64,000 nt of DNA from Anaeramoeba flamelloides. Lineage: Eukaryota > Metamonada > Anaeramoebidae. The stretch lies in NCBI GenBank assembly GCA_027625915.1, contig JANTQA010000047.1, positions 18,352,001 to 18,416,000 of the forward strand, given 5' to 3'. Below the pieces are notes generated by a model, which searched no databases, was not told the DNA's origin, and saw only the letters and a list, made by a program, of their open reading frames with translations. A program made the translations under genes and the position numbers. Positions 23,456 to 34,700 of this stretch are shown here, in pieces (the first letter of the stretch is position 1; each line of letters opens with the position of its first letter).

Positions 23456-25794
23456 AAAAAGGGACCATTTCCCTTGAAAGTAATGCAAAAGAATGTATCT
23501 TGTGCCCAAGTGGTACATATCAGCCAGATTTTGGGCAAATTGAATGTTATGAATGCCCCGATAATAAAACATCGCATAAAGGACAAACAAGTTGTTTCCA
23601 TAATAATGTGCCAACTCAGCCAATAATTTATACTACTAATATTACTCATTGTTCAATTACTTTAAAATGGGAAAAATTAGATGATCCATTAGACTTCCAA
23701 GTCTCATTAGATCGAAATACTGGGATGGAAATCCAGACTGTAGTTATTGTACCAAATGAGGTTTATGTTAATTCAACATTTTCCTGGAATAGTGTAATAA
23801 TCAATGGGCTAACACCAGCCTCAAGATATTATTTTAGAATGAGATCCATTTTTAATACAAATTGGCAGTTTGGGGCTTGGTCATCAAGTGTAGTTGCATC
23901 CACCATTGCGCCACCAAACCGGATCCACAGCAGTGAAATTGAATGGTTCTCCCAGCCAAGAAACATTACATTAAAATGGCCCGAGGCCAATGATCCATCT
24001 GGCGAACAAGATCAATACCATATCGAGTACCAAGAAATTCGTGATGATAATAAATTTCAGCAAGAAAAAATTTCAAAGGTCAATAGTATTGTTTTACACA
24101 ACTTGCATCCAAATACCGAATATTCTGTTACAATTGTTCCCGAAAATTCTGCAGGTTTAGGATTTGCCTCCGCGCCGATTAATATTTCCACTATTCCAAC
24201 AATTCCAGGAGTTGTTCAACCCACTGCAAAGCAAACAGACGTTGAACTTGAATTATCGTGGCTACCACCTTTAGATAACGGGGGGCTTTATATTTCATCT
24301 TATTTATATACATGCATTCAACTTGATGACCAATTAACTGTAGTATATAATGGAACTACAACTAATACCAAGATGAATTTTAAAAACTTGGATCCAGATA
24401 CAAAATATAACATTACAATCAATGCATACAATGGTGTTGGATATTCGCCTGACAATTACATTACATACACTACCAAGGAGCAAATAAAAAATAATTCTTT
24501 GAAGGATACCATTCTTGGTGTTACCTTTGGCGGAGTTGGTCTAATTTTTTTAATTGTAACAATTATATTATTTTTAACTAGAAACAGGATCATTAAGGCA
24601 AGAAGAAGAAGAGATATTAGGAAACTTAGATTTCAATATAAAAAAAGATTTACAGAAAAAATTCAAAAAGACTTTTATAATTTAAACGATACTTTATATT
24701 TTGATAACATTAATGAAAAGACAATCACAAATTATTTTATTGAGCAGTTCAATCACCGCCATTATGTGAAAAAGCAAAAAGTCAATTGGTTTTTTTTAAA
24801 TAAAGATTTAAAAAACGGAATCGCCTTTGGCAAATTGGCAAATATGCTTGAAATTGAGATCCATCAAAAAATTTGGAAGCAATATTCTTTAAATCCACAA
24901 GGGACCCCAATTGTGCAATTTTATTGTTCAATACCTCTAACAAAAAAATATTTGCAAAAGCACAACCTTGACATGAATGACAAAAAAAATAGGAAAAGAA
25001 AAAAGAAAAGAAAATTAATTAACGCACGCCAATCTCAAAATACCAGTGATACATCATTCACCGAAACAGAAACCGAAGAGTTCTCGACTGGTATGAGTGA
25101 ACAAGACGATTTTGGCTTCAGTTCTGGTTTCGAAAGTAAAAAGGAGAGTGAATCGGATATCTCGGTATTTAATTCATCTGTAAATGAGCAAAATAAACAG
25201 TTGATCAATAAGCAGTTAATGGACAAAAGAAATAAAAATAAAGGTCAAAAAATGATCCTAATTTTGGAATATACACCTTTCACCTTGGATCATTTAATAA
25301 ACAAACGGAAACAAAAAAAAATGATCTTTACAGATAATGAAAAAATTTGGCTCGCATATACCTTATTTCATTCCTTGAAATTTATCCATGACAATAGCTT
25401 TATACATCGAGATATTAAACCCCAAAACATCGTGATCGGGCTCGATGGGTATCCGAGATTAACAGATTTTGGTTGCGCAATCGAATTGAAAGAAGAAACC
25501 ACACAAATCTATGACAGGTATGTAGGTACAAGATTTTATTTCGACCCAGATTTAAAGCCGGATTTGGATAACGAAGACGCAGAAAACCAATATCTTTATA
25601 CCTTTGCACATGACGTATATGCCCTCGGGAAAACTTTAGAGAAATTGCTAAGTATAGAAATTGAAAAAAATAAATCAGAATTAAATACAATTTTTAAAAG
25701 GGTAATAAAACGCGCGAAAGCTAAATTGAATAAACGTTATTCAGTCGACGAGATTATAAATTTTTTACAACCACATTTTGATATCATCGATTGA
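17388..25794 (+). CDS. SBBP / GCC2-like / fibronectin-III transmembrane receptor with kinase-fold cytoplasmic domain
   Basis: Three exons (17388-18095, 20317-21661, 23462-25794) make 1,461 residues. Splices are phase 0 (ACA|GTACAG to AATAG|ACC) and phase 1 (CAAG|GTAAGA to AAAAAG|GG), both keeping domain sequence intact. An N-terminal signal peptide (MKIISFFVFLILFCLTTQS) is followed by an SBBP-type beta-propeller region (YFTGSGTD, LAGTTNSKNFP, STYFGGTLGE, LVGGSTNSN) to about 660. A Cys-rich GCC2/ephrin-receptor-like segment lies at about 665-730. Three fibronectin-III domains span 734-832, 833-930 and 931-1025, followed by one transmembrane helix (1035-1057) and a basic stop-transfer. The tail has a kinase fold: HRDIKPQN at 1333-1340, DFG at 1353-1355, DVYALG. 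No canonical glycine loop or VAIK lysine is evident, and a charged Ser-rich insert splits the N-lobe before the ILEY hinge. It is probably a surface receptor; catalytic activity is uncertain. Confidence 0.85.
18172..18933 (+). mobile_element. Family D MITE inside receptor intron 1
   Basis: Matches 57433-58114 end to end: the left AAG..CTCAAGTCATTTGG block, ATTGTGAAAT, CAAATAACAAAAAAAATG, the AGCGCCAAGGAGTGACA block, and the right end TTTTCACCTTAACGACCTGT. The terminal inverted repeat is degraded. It lies entirely within the intron, 76 bp after the splice donor. Confidence 0.7.
18953..19489. mobile_element. Foldback element, about 537 bp, inside receptor intron 1
   Basis: The arms start TTCAAGTATTGAAGTG and end CACTACTATACTCAAATTT. 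They proceed inward through GAAAAAAATACCTGACATG, AAAATTGTTGTGTAATTTC and AAAATCAAATCC, about 160 bp per arm. The centre is A/T-rich. It is noncoding and the only copy in the window. Confidence 0.75.
20040..20186 (-). mobile_element. Family A end fragment
   Basis: ACTGTGTCCAAAAATTTTTG followed by AATTTTAGTTTAGATC, preceded by the ATTATTGTGATTCTTTT block, matches the B-end of the family A copies at 187 and 15017. Only about 150 bp is present, so this is a truncated copy. Confidence 0.6.
21799..22332 (+). mobile_element. Family A MITE, copy 4 (intronic)
   Basis: About 534 bp, from AACCCCAATTC to GGAAAATTTTGAATTTTAGT. It is very close to 950-1487 throughout, including ACTCACAAAACAAA, GATCGATCAAATGGTT and GATACCATTGA, and is better preserved than copies 3 and 5. 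Confidence 0.85.
22600..22840 (-). mobile_element. LINE relic: finger region
   Basis: The block CATAGAATGGACTGTTCC, followed by AATATTTTTTGCATAAATTA, matches 36.60-36.70 kb. There, on the minus strand, it encodes KSCDLCKKYLNLE, part of the C-terminal finger of the LINE. The coding frame here is no longer open. Hairpin repeats begin 50 bp away. Confidence 0.55.
22890..23060. repeat. Hairpin-repeat cluster
   Basis: GTTAGGTTTTTTTTAATTC opens a first module (arms TTCAAGAAATAAA / AATTTTATTTTTATCC, weak). A second, strong palindrome at 22988-23046 has CAGAATTCAAAAGAATTGA and its inverse, and ends AAAACCTAACTGC. It is followed by a GAGGTGAACTTTTATTACTC hairpin-like word. Confidence 0.75.
23371..23460. 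repeat. (TA)n tract and long A run before the splice acceptor
   Basis: A TA dinucleotide run at about 23369-23390 and about 29 consecutive A at 23425-23453 directly precede the exon-3 acceptor. There is no polypyrimidine tract at this 3' splice site. Confidence 0.9.
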
Positions 25795-26862
25795 TTTTGA
25801 TTTTGTTGCATTTTGATTTATTTATAGGTGTTTATATTTATATTTAAATCAGTTTCAGTTTTATATCAGTTACTGGGGTTATTTATTTGTTTGTTTTTTT
25901 TTTTTAATTGTGATTTATTATTTCTAATTTTTTTAAAAATTGTATTTTAAAAAATAAATTTTATTCAAAAATTTTTTTATTATTGTTTTAATTCTTGAAT
26001 TTTCGTTTGGATTTTAACGCTTTTCAGAATAAAATTTTACATGCTATACAGAAAGTTATAAATAGAAAGGGGGAAATACTAGAAGTTTTAATAAACTAAT
26101 CTTCTGGTTGAAAAAGTAATATTTATTATTAAACAGCAAGTTTTATCAAAATCCATCAAAAAAATTATCCGTAAAATTGAAATTATTTGATTAAAAACAG
26201 TTGAAAAAATAAAAATTGACAAATATTAACTTTTTTGAAGTGCTTAAATTTTAATTCTTTTATTGTCGTTATACCCAGAGAGTTTCAGTCTGTGTATAGA
26301 AAATAAACCGCATTTCAAAATAATTAGCTTATTAAAAATTTAATTTTGAAAATAAATAATTTAATAAACCAAAGTTATCTATTATAATATAAAAATTTCT
26401 ATTTGAATATTCAGTTCTAAACTCAAAAATTTTTGTTTTTGTTCTAAAAATAGAAGAAAAAAAGTAAAAAAAAAAATAAAATAAAAAACATAGGGAAATT
26501 TATTATGAAATTTAGTTTAGTATCAAAAAATTCTATTCTAATTTTAGATTAGATTCAATGAGTGTTGAGTTTCTATTTTTTAAAAAAAAAAACAGTTCGT
26601 TTCAAAGAAGTCATTCAAAAATCTCTCAAATTTTGAGAAAGAATTCTGTTTTTGATCCTATATTTTGTAGATAATTTTCAAAAAGAAATAACATTTAGTT
26701 ATTTAAATTCCAAAATCTTGAGATTCGATGATTAAATCATCTTTTTTTTTTTATTTTTTTTATTCATAAGATAATCATCTACAATGAAAATAGCGTGTAT
26801 CTTTTATGATTTCCAAATTATTGATTTTTTTTTTAAGGTTTAAAAAAATTAATTTTGTATTA
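25795..26862. other. Receptor 3' region and intergenic DNA
   Basis: The first 200 bp contain T-rich sequence and an AATAAATTTT word near 25952, a plausible poly(A) signal. The rest is A/T-rich with nothing recognised. Confidence 0.4.
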
Positions 26863-27342
26863 CTGTAGTCAAAATAAAGCGTGTAAAAAAAGTTTAATTC
26901 ATGTTTTAAAATAAACAGCTTGTTTTTTTGGTATACAAGACCTATACATCAGCCCATCGAATAAACTGATAATAAACCCTAAATAAATATGGTATTGGTT
27001 TCTTAAAGTTCTATTATTTAAAAATAAATTCTACAAATGAAGGATTAAATTGCAAAATTTATCTTAAAAAATAGAGTAATTCTTTTATAAAATTTTTGTT
27101 TTCAAAAAAACAAAAAATTTTAAAAAAATGAGAATACTATGGAAACTTTTCAACTATTTACATTCCTAATTTAAATATAACTTGATAATATCAAGATTTT
27201 TATTTTCAAAATTGATTTGAACTTATGTATACTACTGAGTAGTCCATTAATGAATAAATTGAAACAAGAAGAATAAATAATCAGGGTTTTTATTTTGAAA
27301 CACAGATTATAGTCTTTTTAAAACGCATTATTTTGATCACTG
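26863..27342 (-). mobile_element. Family C MITE, copy 2, with TA target duplication
   Basis: 480 bp, ends CTGTAGTCAAAATAAAGCG and GCATTATTTTGATCACTG, each flanked by TA (26861-26862, 27343-27344). The inverted ends share a TCAAAATAAxGCG core. The interior includes AACCAATACCATATTTA in reverse. TA duplication and CAGT ends fit Tc1/mariner-type MITEs. Confidence 0.85.
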
Positions 27343-27759
27343 TATTTTTATAATAAAGATAAGAAGATCTGTTTCAATAGTTTGTTAAATTTCGTCATTT
27401 TGAAATGGTATTTGAACCTTCTTATTTTCGATTTTTTCTGTTCCTTTTCTTTTTTTCTTTTGGTTCTCTTGCAACAACAGCAATTAAGAGTGATGACTTT
27501 TTCTTCCAAAAAAGTGAGGAGTTTTTTTAACTTCAAAATTTTGAACTGGTGGTATAAATAACCTTTGTTTTTTATTTTAACCGATTATAAAAATTTAACT
27601 CAGGTAAAAAAATATTGACTGACTATAGAAATAAAAGAAACAAATCAATTGGATGACAAAATTATATAAACCAGAAATAGAGTTCTTAAAATAAATGTAC
27701 AAAAAGAATTAAGAAGATATTATAAGATTAAAATCTAATTTTTTGACAAAATTATGAGA

Positions 27760-27972
27760 AAAATTTCATTTTTTGAATTTTTTATTTAAAAATATCATTA
27801 AATCTCAGAAATTTGCTAAATATGACGAAATTTTAAAATCCAAAGCATTTAATATTATTGAGCCATTTACATTAATCAAAGATCTAACCTCTAAAGCCAA
27901 TTTAAATCTAAAACAAGAATACACGTGTGTCTTCCTATCTTCAAATATCCAAGTCGGAAAAAAAAAACACAA
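27760..27972 (+). pseudogene. Possible coding fragment cut by a family C insertion
   Basis: An open frame with protein-like composition (IIKSQKFAKYDEILKSKAF, then PFTLIKDLTSKANLN) runs into the left end of the family C copy at 27973 and stops inside it. It has no ATG near its beginning and no recognisable domain. It could be an exon relic or chance. Confidence 0.25.
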
Positions 27973-28525
27973 CATTGATCAAAATAATGAGTTTAAAAAA
28001 ACTATAATCCGTGTTTCAAAATATTCTCCGTGCTTTTTTTTCTTCTTGTAACGAGGCAACATCCAATCCACTACCCAATAGTATACCTAAGTTCAAATCA
28101 ATATTGAAAGTAAAGGTCTGGTTATTATAAGTTATAGTTAAATTATTCATGCAAATAGTTGAAAATTTTTCAATTTTCAAAATTTTTTTGAATTTTTGTT
28201 GATTTTTTGAATATTAATTTTCTGCAAAAATTTACTCTTAAATTTTACTCAATTTTTTTGAAATTTCTTGTTTTTTTGATGACAAACATTTTGAAATTTC
28301 TTAAAATTTATACTCTATTTTTTGAGAATAATTTTGCAATTTGATTTTTCATTTGTAGAATTTCTTTTTAAATAATAGAACTTTAAGAAACCAATACAAT
28401 ATTTATTTAAGGTTTATTATCAGTTTCTTTGATTGGTTAATGTATAGGTCTTCTATAACAAAAAAACACGCTTTTTATTTTGAAACACGCATTAAATGTT
28501 TTTGCACACTTTATTTTGACTACAG
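27973..28525 (+). mobile_element. Family C MITE, copy 3
   Basis: Left end TTGATCAAAATAATGAG, right end TTATTTTGACTACAG followed by TA. The interior matches 35377-35847 over GTGCTTTTTTTTCTTCTTGT, AGTATACCTAAGTT and GTAAAGGTCTGGTTATT. It is in opposite orientation to copy 2, 630 bp away. Confidence 0.8.
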
Positions 28526-31316
28526 TAGTTAAATTTTTGAAATGGGTTAAAGGTTGTCAGCACGGGTTATTTACACCACTGTACTTATAAAAAGAAATCT
28601 ATTTCTTAATCGTAAAAAGTTTTCAAAAAGAACAAGTATTTAACATTTAAATTGTTTGTAAAGTTTTCAAACGAAATTACAAGATCTTTTTTTTTGTCTT
28701 TGTCCATAAAAGATCAATTCTTTTTGTGAAAATAAACCAGTTTTATAAAATGGTGCCTAATATTTTTTCAACCTTGTAAACATAAAAAGAGTTTTAATCT
28801 CTAAGTAACACAAAATCAAAATATACTTTTCTTAAAAAGTGATGATTATCTGAATTACTCAACAAATAAATGCTAAATAATCCTGACAAAATAATAAAAG
28901 GTTTAGCTCAATATAAAAAATTGCCTCAGTACCCCTCTGTCAGGAGAGATGTCACATGCTCTCTTCAGAACAATTTTATTGTTTTTCTGATGAGCTGGGT
29001 TGTGAAATTCTTCATTGGCGATTTTAAAAAATTACGTAGTTATAAGATCTTTGCTTTATTGTAAAAAGATTTAAGCAAAAAGATCTTTGAAAGATCTTGA
29101 AAAATTGTATTTCTTTTTTGAGTTGTTTTGAAACACACCATTTTCTAATAAATGTTCTTTGGTTGTTTTTGATTTAAAATCAAAAAGAAAATTACTAAAA
29201 AAAAAAAACATTAAAAAAAAAAAAAAAAACTATTAAAAAAAGCAATTATAATGTATAAAGTATATAAAAAAAAAAATGAATTTAAGAAAATGTCATCAAT
29301 TTATAAAAGTAAAATAACCTAGATGAATTTGAAAGGATAAAAACGGTGTGAGATTTTTTTGTTCAGAACTGATTGATAATTTCCTGATTCGTCACCTTTC
29401 GGAAATATACTTACTTTAATTTGACTTTTCAATACAATTTTCGATAAATGGATCAAGCTCTATTTGTGTTTTTTTGGCACTCGTTTTCAAATTTGTTTGA
29501 AAATTAACACGGCCTCCCCAATATATCATGTTTTGAGAGACTCTAATTATTTCGAAAAATACATCCTATTTTTGATTATTGAATTTTAACAGAAAAAAGG
29601 TTTATACAAAGTTTTTATGCTAATAATGAAATTCGTTTGAAGGGACCTGACATCGTCTCAATTTTCTTCATAGTTTGTTCTTTCCCAAGAATTTTTTTTT
29701 ACTTGATCTTTGTTTAAAAAAAAAGATTAAATTTTCAAAAAAAAAAAAAACAAAAAAAAAGAAAAAAAGAAAAAATTAGATACACGTATTTTAATCTTTC
29801 AAATGAAAATTTTTTTGATAAGAATCTAGCAAAATCACATAAACTAATTCAAATAAGGTTTCTCAATTGAGTCAAAAATTTTTAAAAAATAGTTTACTTT
29901 TTTTTGAGATAAAATAGTTTTAATCAGTTTTTGATACAAAAATCTCCTATTTTCATTTTTTAGCTTCTTAAAAAGAGTTTTCAAAATTTATCAATCATTT
30001 CTGTAAATTTTTTTAGCAAATCAATAATACACAATATTATTATATTCTTTTTACAAATTTTCTGAATAATAAAGTAACAATTACAAATTTTTTTTACGTT
30101 TTTTCATCAATTTATTGATTTTTTATATTATTTTTTTTTTTTCATACAATCAAAAAAAAATTTTTTATCAATTTTTATCAAGATTTTTTTGATTATAGTT
30201 TGATTTGTACATTATCGCGAGTTTTCAATATTATCAATAAGATTTCGAATTATTAAAAAAAAAAAAAAAAAATTGGAAATAATCGGCATAGTCTTGAAAA
30301 GATCATATGTCTTAGTATACGGGGACAATGTTTTTTTTAAAGAATTTGTTTTAATGAATATAGACAGCTAAATTCGATTAGAATATTGTTAAAACCAACC
30401 CCGATTCACTATTTGAGTTCGACAAACCACCAGAATCTTTTACTTAAAATCGAAAAAAAATAAAAATATTTCCAACATTTTCTTATTTTGTAGTTACTTA
30501 AATCAAAATCATTTCAAGATCTGTTAATAAGGGTTTGGGTTTGCTGGTTTTTCTTCCAAAATTCGAATAAATAACGAAAACAATTTTATTTCTTTTTAAA
30601 AATTGAAATTTCATTTAAAATTTTTTTCTTGAAAAAATACAACTCCTGTTTTTTTGTAAGGAGTGGAAAACACTCCACCAAAACAAAACAATTTTTACAC
30701 CAAAATTGAAATTAAACTATTCTTTCCATGTGTTGAGAAAATAAATTGCTCTTTTTTGATCTTTTCTTCAACTAAAAAAAGATAAAATATAATTACTACC
30801 AAACATTCAAGCTACAAACAGTTTTATTCCTGATGTGTGTTTGTAATTTTTGAAATCCATTTTGTAATAAATAATCTCAAAAAGTAAATCTCATGAATGA
30901 AAATGAGTACCAAATACCCGATGTCTATTATGGATTTAATTTTTGAATAAAAAATTTCATTTCAAAAAAAGGAATTAAACGCCATTTTCCAGTCTTATTC
31001 TTCCCTGAATTCCATTTTATCCTTTAGAATTCGAAATTGAAATGGTTGTTTTCCAAAAAAATTATTCCAAAAAAATAAAATACCTTCTTATTTTTCGAAC
31101 AATTGTAGTATTTCAAGACATTTAGTTTTTTATTACAAATCTATTTTGTATCAATCTCTTATGATCAAAAAACTGAGTATCTAAACTTTTTTAACCATTT
31201 TAAATTCACCTTTCAATAAGTAACTCTTCATTCAATTCCAAATTAATAGATTTTTAATTATGTTTCCAAAATAACAAAAAATGTTTCAGTTTTTTCTCTT
31301 TGAATTTTTTTCTTTA
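28526..31316. other. Intergenic A/T-rich DNA
   Basis: A 64-codon ATG frame at 28870-29064 (MLNNPDKIIKGLAQYKKLP, then SVRRDVTCSLQNN) is less A/T-biased than its surroundings. It has no recognisable domain and is left uncalled. Long pure A runs occur near 29200, 29740 and 30250. Otherwise nothing is recognised. Confidence 0.4.
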
Positions 31317-31552
31317 TTAGTTTATTGATCAACAATTCCTATTCAATTTTTAATAATAATATAAGAGAGAATATTATTTTTGGGACCCATTACTGGAAAT
31401 TAGAAAAAATAAAAAATACCGAAATTGTCGCAAAAGACATATTATCACTGAAATATGGTTTTGTAATTACTATTATAAAATTGCTGATAATCCCTATTAT
31501 TAATCAGAGCAAAGTAATATATTTTGAAGAATTACTTTCAAATTTATTTTAA
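31317..31552 (+). pseudogene. Decayed ABC-transporter nucleotide-binding-domain fragment
   Basis: One frame reads FIDQQFLFNF, as around the Q-loop. The adjacent frame continues NNNIRENIIFG, the hallmark segment after the Q-loop of ABCB/ABCC-type ATPase domains. Further on it reads VIYFEELLSNLF, resembling the Walker B and D-loop. The frame changes between the Q-loop and IRENI, and the signature LSGGQ region is missing between them, so the fragment is nonfunctional. A TTTCTTTATTAG acceptor-like tract precedes it, suggesting it was once an exon. No other part of the gene is seen nearby. Confidence 0.6.
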
Positions 31553-31735
31553 TTTCAAGTCGAAACTAATAAATAATGTAACTAAAAAAAAAAAAAAAAA
31601 AAAAAAAAAGAATGAATGAAAATAAAAGTTCTTGTAAACAAGGATAAAAGAATAATTAAAGAATTTATTATTTAAGCAATTAGTAAAGAAAAAATAACAA
31701 AATTAAAAACAAAATTTTAAAAAATATATGTATAT

Positions 31736-34700
31736 TTATCTGTTTATAAATATACTTATATATAGGAATATAATTAATAGTATATTACAATTCTTTTTTT
31801 TTTTTTTCTCAGAGGTTATTGATTTTATAATTTTCATTACTTCTTGGTGAAATGTTTGGGCATTTTTATTTAAACCGAAATCTAAAGTGATAAAATTTCT
31901 TTTTGAAAAAGCTAATTGTACGATCTTTTGATTATCTTTTTTAACATGGCATCTGGAATGTAATCGTATTGTAAAATGTATATGTATTGAGCTTGTTTTC
32001 ATTGGTTTTATTCTTAAAGATTTCCCATTATTCAAGAAATTGCATCTGACAATTGTATCTGGTGATAACTTATCAGAACTGGAGGCTATTATTTTAGAGG
32101 TATAATTAGTTTGAACATTATCACTTAAAATTGTAAATTTAGCTTTTAAAATTTTTAAATGATTTGCATTTTTCAGTTCAAAATACAATTTGGATTTATT
32201 TTCCTTAAAAAACATTACGATGAATTTTGGTATAATTGGTGTCAATTGTAGAAAGGTTTGATCAACTTTTGCTTCAATTGGGACTTCACTTTGGTTTGTT
32301 ATTGTCAGTTTGTTCTTGCCAACAGAAAGAATTCCATCACATAACGGCTCTCCGGCCTTGTCGACTAAAAATATGGGTATTTTTGTTATGCCCGCTAAAG
32401 TGGTATATTTCATGATCTCTTTGACTTTTCCTTTCACAAATTTAGAAAAATTTCTTCTATGATTAGATTTTTCGAAATAAATCCTAATTCTATTTTTGTG
32501 GAGTATTAAATCAGAAATTCTTGATCTTTTAGTATTTTCTAAATATTTAATTTGTTCAAGTTTTGTTCGAATAACTGTTTTTGGGAAAATTATTTTTAAT
32601 TTAATTTTTTGAATAACTATTATTCCGGGAGAAATAACCTTGTTTTTACTGTTTAATAGATGAACATAAAAAAATTCTTCCTTATTATTTTTCATTTGAT
32701 TACGATGTAATAATTGGAATTTTTTTTGCAAACTTTGATTTTCAAATTCAATATAATAAGTTATATTTTTTCGAATGAAAAATAGTTCTCCTTGCGTTTG
32801 GTTTTTAAGATTATTAAAATACATTATTCGTGATGCAAGACTAGAAATTGTGTTATCTTTTTCATCTTGAAAAGAAATAATTCCATTTCTTAAAGACAGA
32901 TTAATTTCATTTTTAATAATTTTAAATTCTTCGTTTAATAAATTAATAATAAAATTACAATTATCGTTACATTCCGAACTGTTGTTGCTTTTATTATTGT
33001 TATTATTGGTGTTTTTATTGTTTTTATTATTGTATTTAAAATTCAAAGATTTGTTGATTTTATTATTATTATTATTGTTGTTGTTGTTGTTGTTGTTATT
33101 GTTATTAAAAATAATATTAATATTATTATAATTATTATTATTATTATTATTGTTGTTGTTGTTATTGTTATTGTTATTGTTGTTGGTGTTTTTGTTGTTA
33201 TTTTTGATGATGTTGTTATTATTTTGATTATTTTTATTGTTGTTTTTGTGACTAGTGGTTGGATGTTTATTATATTTATATTTGTTATTTCTATCAGTGT
33301 TATCTTTACGGTTGCTGTTATTTTTATTATTGGTGTTTTTTTTACTGCTGTTTTTGTTGTTTTTAGAATTATTTAATGAAAAATATGTGTTTAAATGTTT
33401 AAAATCATTTTTATTTACAAATTCAAAATAAATGTTTTTTTTTTCAAACTTTAGGATTAATGATTTGTGACGGGAATATAATTTTGCTTTTTTCAATAGG
33501 GAGGTATGATATATTTTTTCTTTTTTTGATAATCGAATTTTTTCGTTTATTATTTCTAAATTAATTGAGTGTTTCTTAATTTTGGAATTTGAGTCTAATA
33601 CATTTATTTCAAATTTTTTTTTATTTGATTTTTCGTTTTTATGATGATAATGCCTATGCCCCCTATGGCTCTTATGAACGCTTCCACTTACGCTGCTAGT
33701 TTGATTTTCTTTTTTACTTCTATCTTTAGAATTTGGTGTTTTGATATTTTTTTTTAAAACTAAATGTTTAAATTTTTGAAAATTCTCTTTATTTTTAAAA
33801 AATATTTGAAATTCATCCTTATTAAACCTAATTTTGATATTGTGAATTTGCCTTTTGTTGACTTGAAAAATTTTTTTATCTATTTTTCTTTTTTTTTCAG
33901 CTCCATTATTTAAAACTATTCCAATTTCATTTTCAATTTTAGAAACCCACAAAATACAACCCTTTTGTTTTGTTTTTGCTTGTGGAGTTTTAATTGACAC
34001 ACTAAATTTAATTTTTGATTTTGGTGTTCGAGTTTTTTTATTAAAGTTTGGGTTTTTTTTTGTTTCAATTTTTATTAATGATCGGGCTTTTTTTTTTTTC
34101 TTTTTCTTTTTTATGACTATTTTTATTATTATTTGGCAATTTGTGTGAGTGTTTTTTGGTCTGTTTTCTTTTTTCGTTTTCAAGAATGAAATTAGTGTTT
34201 TGAGAAATTCTTTTATCTAATTTGAATTCTTTTTGTTTCTTTCTTTCTCTTTCTTTTTCTTTTTTTCTTTCTCTTTCTTTTTTTCTTTTTCTTTCTCTTT
34301 CTCTTTCTCTTTCTCTTTCTCTTTCATTTTCATTTTCATTTTCATTTTCACTTTCATTTTCCAAATTAGGCAAATAAAAACTTGCAAATTTTCTATTATC
34401 AAAACTATATTTTGACAAATCTTCATTCTGGATATTTGTAATCTTGGAACTATTTTTTTTTTGTGGATCCCCATTTAGTGCATAAGTTTCTTCTGTTTCT
34501 AATAAATTGGAAAATTCATTATCACTGTCGTTCTCGTTCTCAAGGATATTTAAAAATTCGTCATCCGATTGGCTTTGTTTTTCACTTTTAAAAAGTACTT
34601 CATCCAACAAAATGTTTCGGTTTGTTTCATATTCGAAATTTTCGAGTTCAGAATTGGAATTCGAATTTGAATCAGAAATTAGTTCATATAACAATTTTTC

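Larger units (their letters stand above)
21662..23461 (+). other. Receptor intron 2 (1,800 bp), largely repeats
   Basis: Bounded by GTAAGA and an AAACAAAAAG acceptor. It holds a complete family A element, a LINE finger relic and a hairpin cluster, then a (TA)n tract and a run of A up to the splice site. The sequence between 22340 and 22560 has a TGTGATATAA..ATATCACAC inverted pair of unknown origin. Confidence 0.85.

Noticed and set aside
23401-23460. Poly-A as the tail of a SINE or retrocopy
   Set aside because: No SINE body or target duplication is seen; it is contiguous with a phase-consistent splice acceptor.
28870-29064. 64-codon ATG frame MLNNPDKIIKGLAQ
   Set aside because: Composition is acceptable but there is no splice, domain or neighbour support; left as a remark.
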